DNA from: Rhodoferax sp. BAB1
Lineage (GTDB): Bacteria > Pseudomonadota > Gammaproteobacteria > Burkholderiales > Burkholderiaceae_C
Assembly: GCF_013334205.1 (NCBI RefSeq)
Contig: NZ_CP054424.1
Span: 1,198,001-1,262,000, forward strand
Reading direction: 5' to 3'
DNA length: 64,000 nucleotides
The position numbers were made by a program, and so were the translations under genes. The stretch's first letter is position 1. Each line of letters opens with the position of its first letter. Positions 63,505 through 64,000 of the stretch are shown piece after piece. The notes under the pieces were generated by a model, which saw only the letters and a list, made by a program, of their open reading frames with translations, had not been told where the DNA came from and ran no database searches.

Positions 63505-64000
63505 AACGCTACCGGCCCAGGCTGGCCCGGCGCCCGCGCCTGCATGCCTTCATCGTGGCCGGTGTGGGCGCAGGCCTGGGCCTGTTGGTCTTTGTCCTGT
63601 TCCTGGCGCGGGGCCAGCTGCAGCAGATCGACGAGACCCAGTGGTCCCTGAGCCGCAAGATCCAGGGCATCACCAACGACACCCGCAACGTCCTGCGCCG
63701 GCTCAACGAGCACCACTCCCCCGACTGCAGCGACGCCAATCTGCGGCTGCTGCGCCAGGAGATCTTCCACTCGACCCACCTCGGCGACCTGGGTGTCTTC
63801 GACGAGCAGCAGCGGCTGGTCTGCACCACGGTCATGGGGGTGCTGCCACGGCCGGTGCGCCTGCCGCCGCCGGACGCCATCGTGCGCACCCCCCAGGGCG
63901 AGGAGCACGCCCTGTATTTCAACCTGCCCCTGCTGGTGGCCGATATGCGCGTGCGGGCCATGGTGGCCCGTTCCGGGCGCTACAACGTGGTGGTGATCCC
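63501..64000 (+). CDS. CSS-motif sensor protein, N-terminal part (probable EAL phosphodiesterase, cut by window edge)
   Basis: The first 166 codons are present. A membrane helix (AFIVAGVGAGLGLLVFVLFL) is followed by a periplasmic domain with SPDCSDANLRLLRQEIF and LGVFDEQQRLVCTT. This is the CSS-motif sensor that usually precedes an EAL domain; its cysteines respond to periplasmic redox state. The EAL part would lie beyond the window. Confidence 0.8.
   Translation, partial: MKRYRPRLARRPRLHAFIVAGVGAGLGLLVFVLFLARGQLQQIDETQWSLSRKIQGITNDTRNVLRRLNEHHSPDCSDANLRLLRQEIFHSTHLGDLGVFDEQQRLVCTTVMGVLPRPVRLPPPDAIVRTPQGEEHALYFNLPLLVADMRVRAMVARSGRYNVVVI

Overview
The window is a GC-rich (about two thirds G+C), densely coded chromosome segment from a betaproteobacterium, most likely Burkholderiales and probably Comamonadaceae. 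The evidence is protein-level resemblance and gene order: rpmE2-rho-trxA, pstSCAB-phoUBR, dnaX-ybaB-recR, and mltD-gloB-methyltransferase-rnhA. Naming a genus would be a guess. No rRNA, tRNA, CRISPR array, prophage or intact insertion sequence was seen.

Layout. 1-684 is the 3' end of glmM. 696-3640 is a minus-strand arsenic operon (arsR, arsI-like, LMW-type arsC, acr3, glutaredoxin-type arsC) with an operator/promoter in front of arsR. 3700-24000 is a cluster built around phosphate limitation. It holds a small unknown gene, an olsB-like acyltransferase, a PlcP-type metallophosphoesterase, an Agt-type glycosyltransferase, ppk, sixA, an EAL/CBS/GGDEF protein, ugd, lplT, a second GT4 glycosyltransferase, a DUF962/Mpo1-like membrane protein, a class III aminotransferase, psd, a thioesterase-like lipoprotein, ppx and a solute-binding protein. 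24198-30799 is the canonical pstSCAB-phoU-phoB-phoR block. From about 30.8 kb on there are mostly housekeeping genes: a LivK-like protein, a MATE pump, an ArnT-like membrane protein, rpmE2, rho, trxA, an addB/addA pair split by a 0.5-kb palindromic element, a TIGR03862-type flavoprotein, a 4.5S RNA gene, dnaX, ybaB, recR, a NitT/TauT-type ABC system interleaved with two lipoprotein genes, mltD, gloB, rnhA, an RND pump, a P-type ATPase, and the start of a CSS-motif phosphodiesterase.

Main result. Nine places between 3.7 and 24.2 kb carry 7-bp units resembling CTGTCAT, repeated at exact 11-bp steps. This is the architecture of PhoB binding sites (Pho boxes). They lie in front of the unknown gene at 3763, ppk, the EAL/GGDEF gene, ugd, the second glycosyltransferase, the Mpo1-like gene, the aminotransferase, the solute-binding gene and pstS. 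With olsB, plcP-like, agt-like, ugd and psd, this suggests one PhoB-controlled island. It would replace phospholipid with glycolipid (including glucuronosyl lipid, since ugd supplies UDP-glucuronate) and perhaps ornithine lipid. It would also store phosphate as polyphosphate and link phosphate status to c-di-GMP. Several members (3763 gene, Mpo1-like, aminotransferase, solute-binding protein) have no described phosphate-starvation role that I know of.

Other notable points are a likely 4.5S SRP RNA, a nine-A slippage tract in dnaX that would give a gamma-like product, an 85-bp insertion with a 7-bp duplication that re-creates the pstB C-terminus, a perfect 80-bp inverted repeat separating addB from addA, and a small membrane-protein gene that looks broken by one base.
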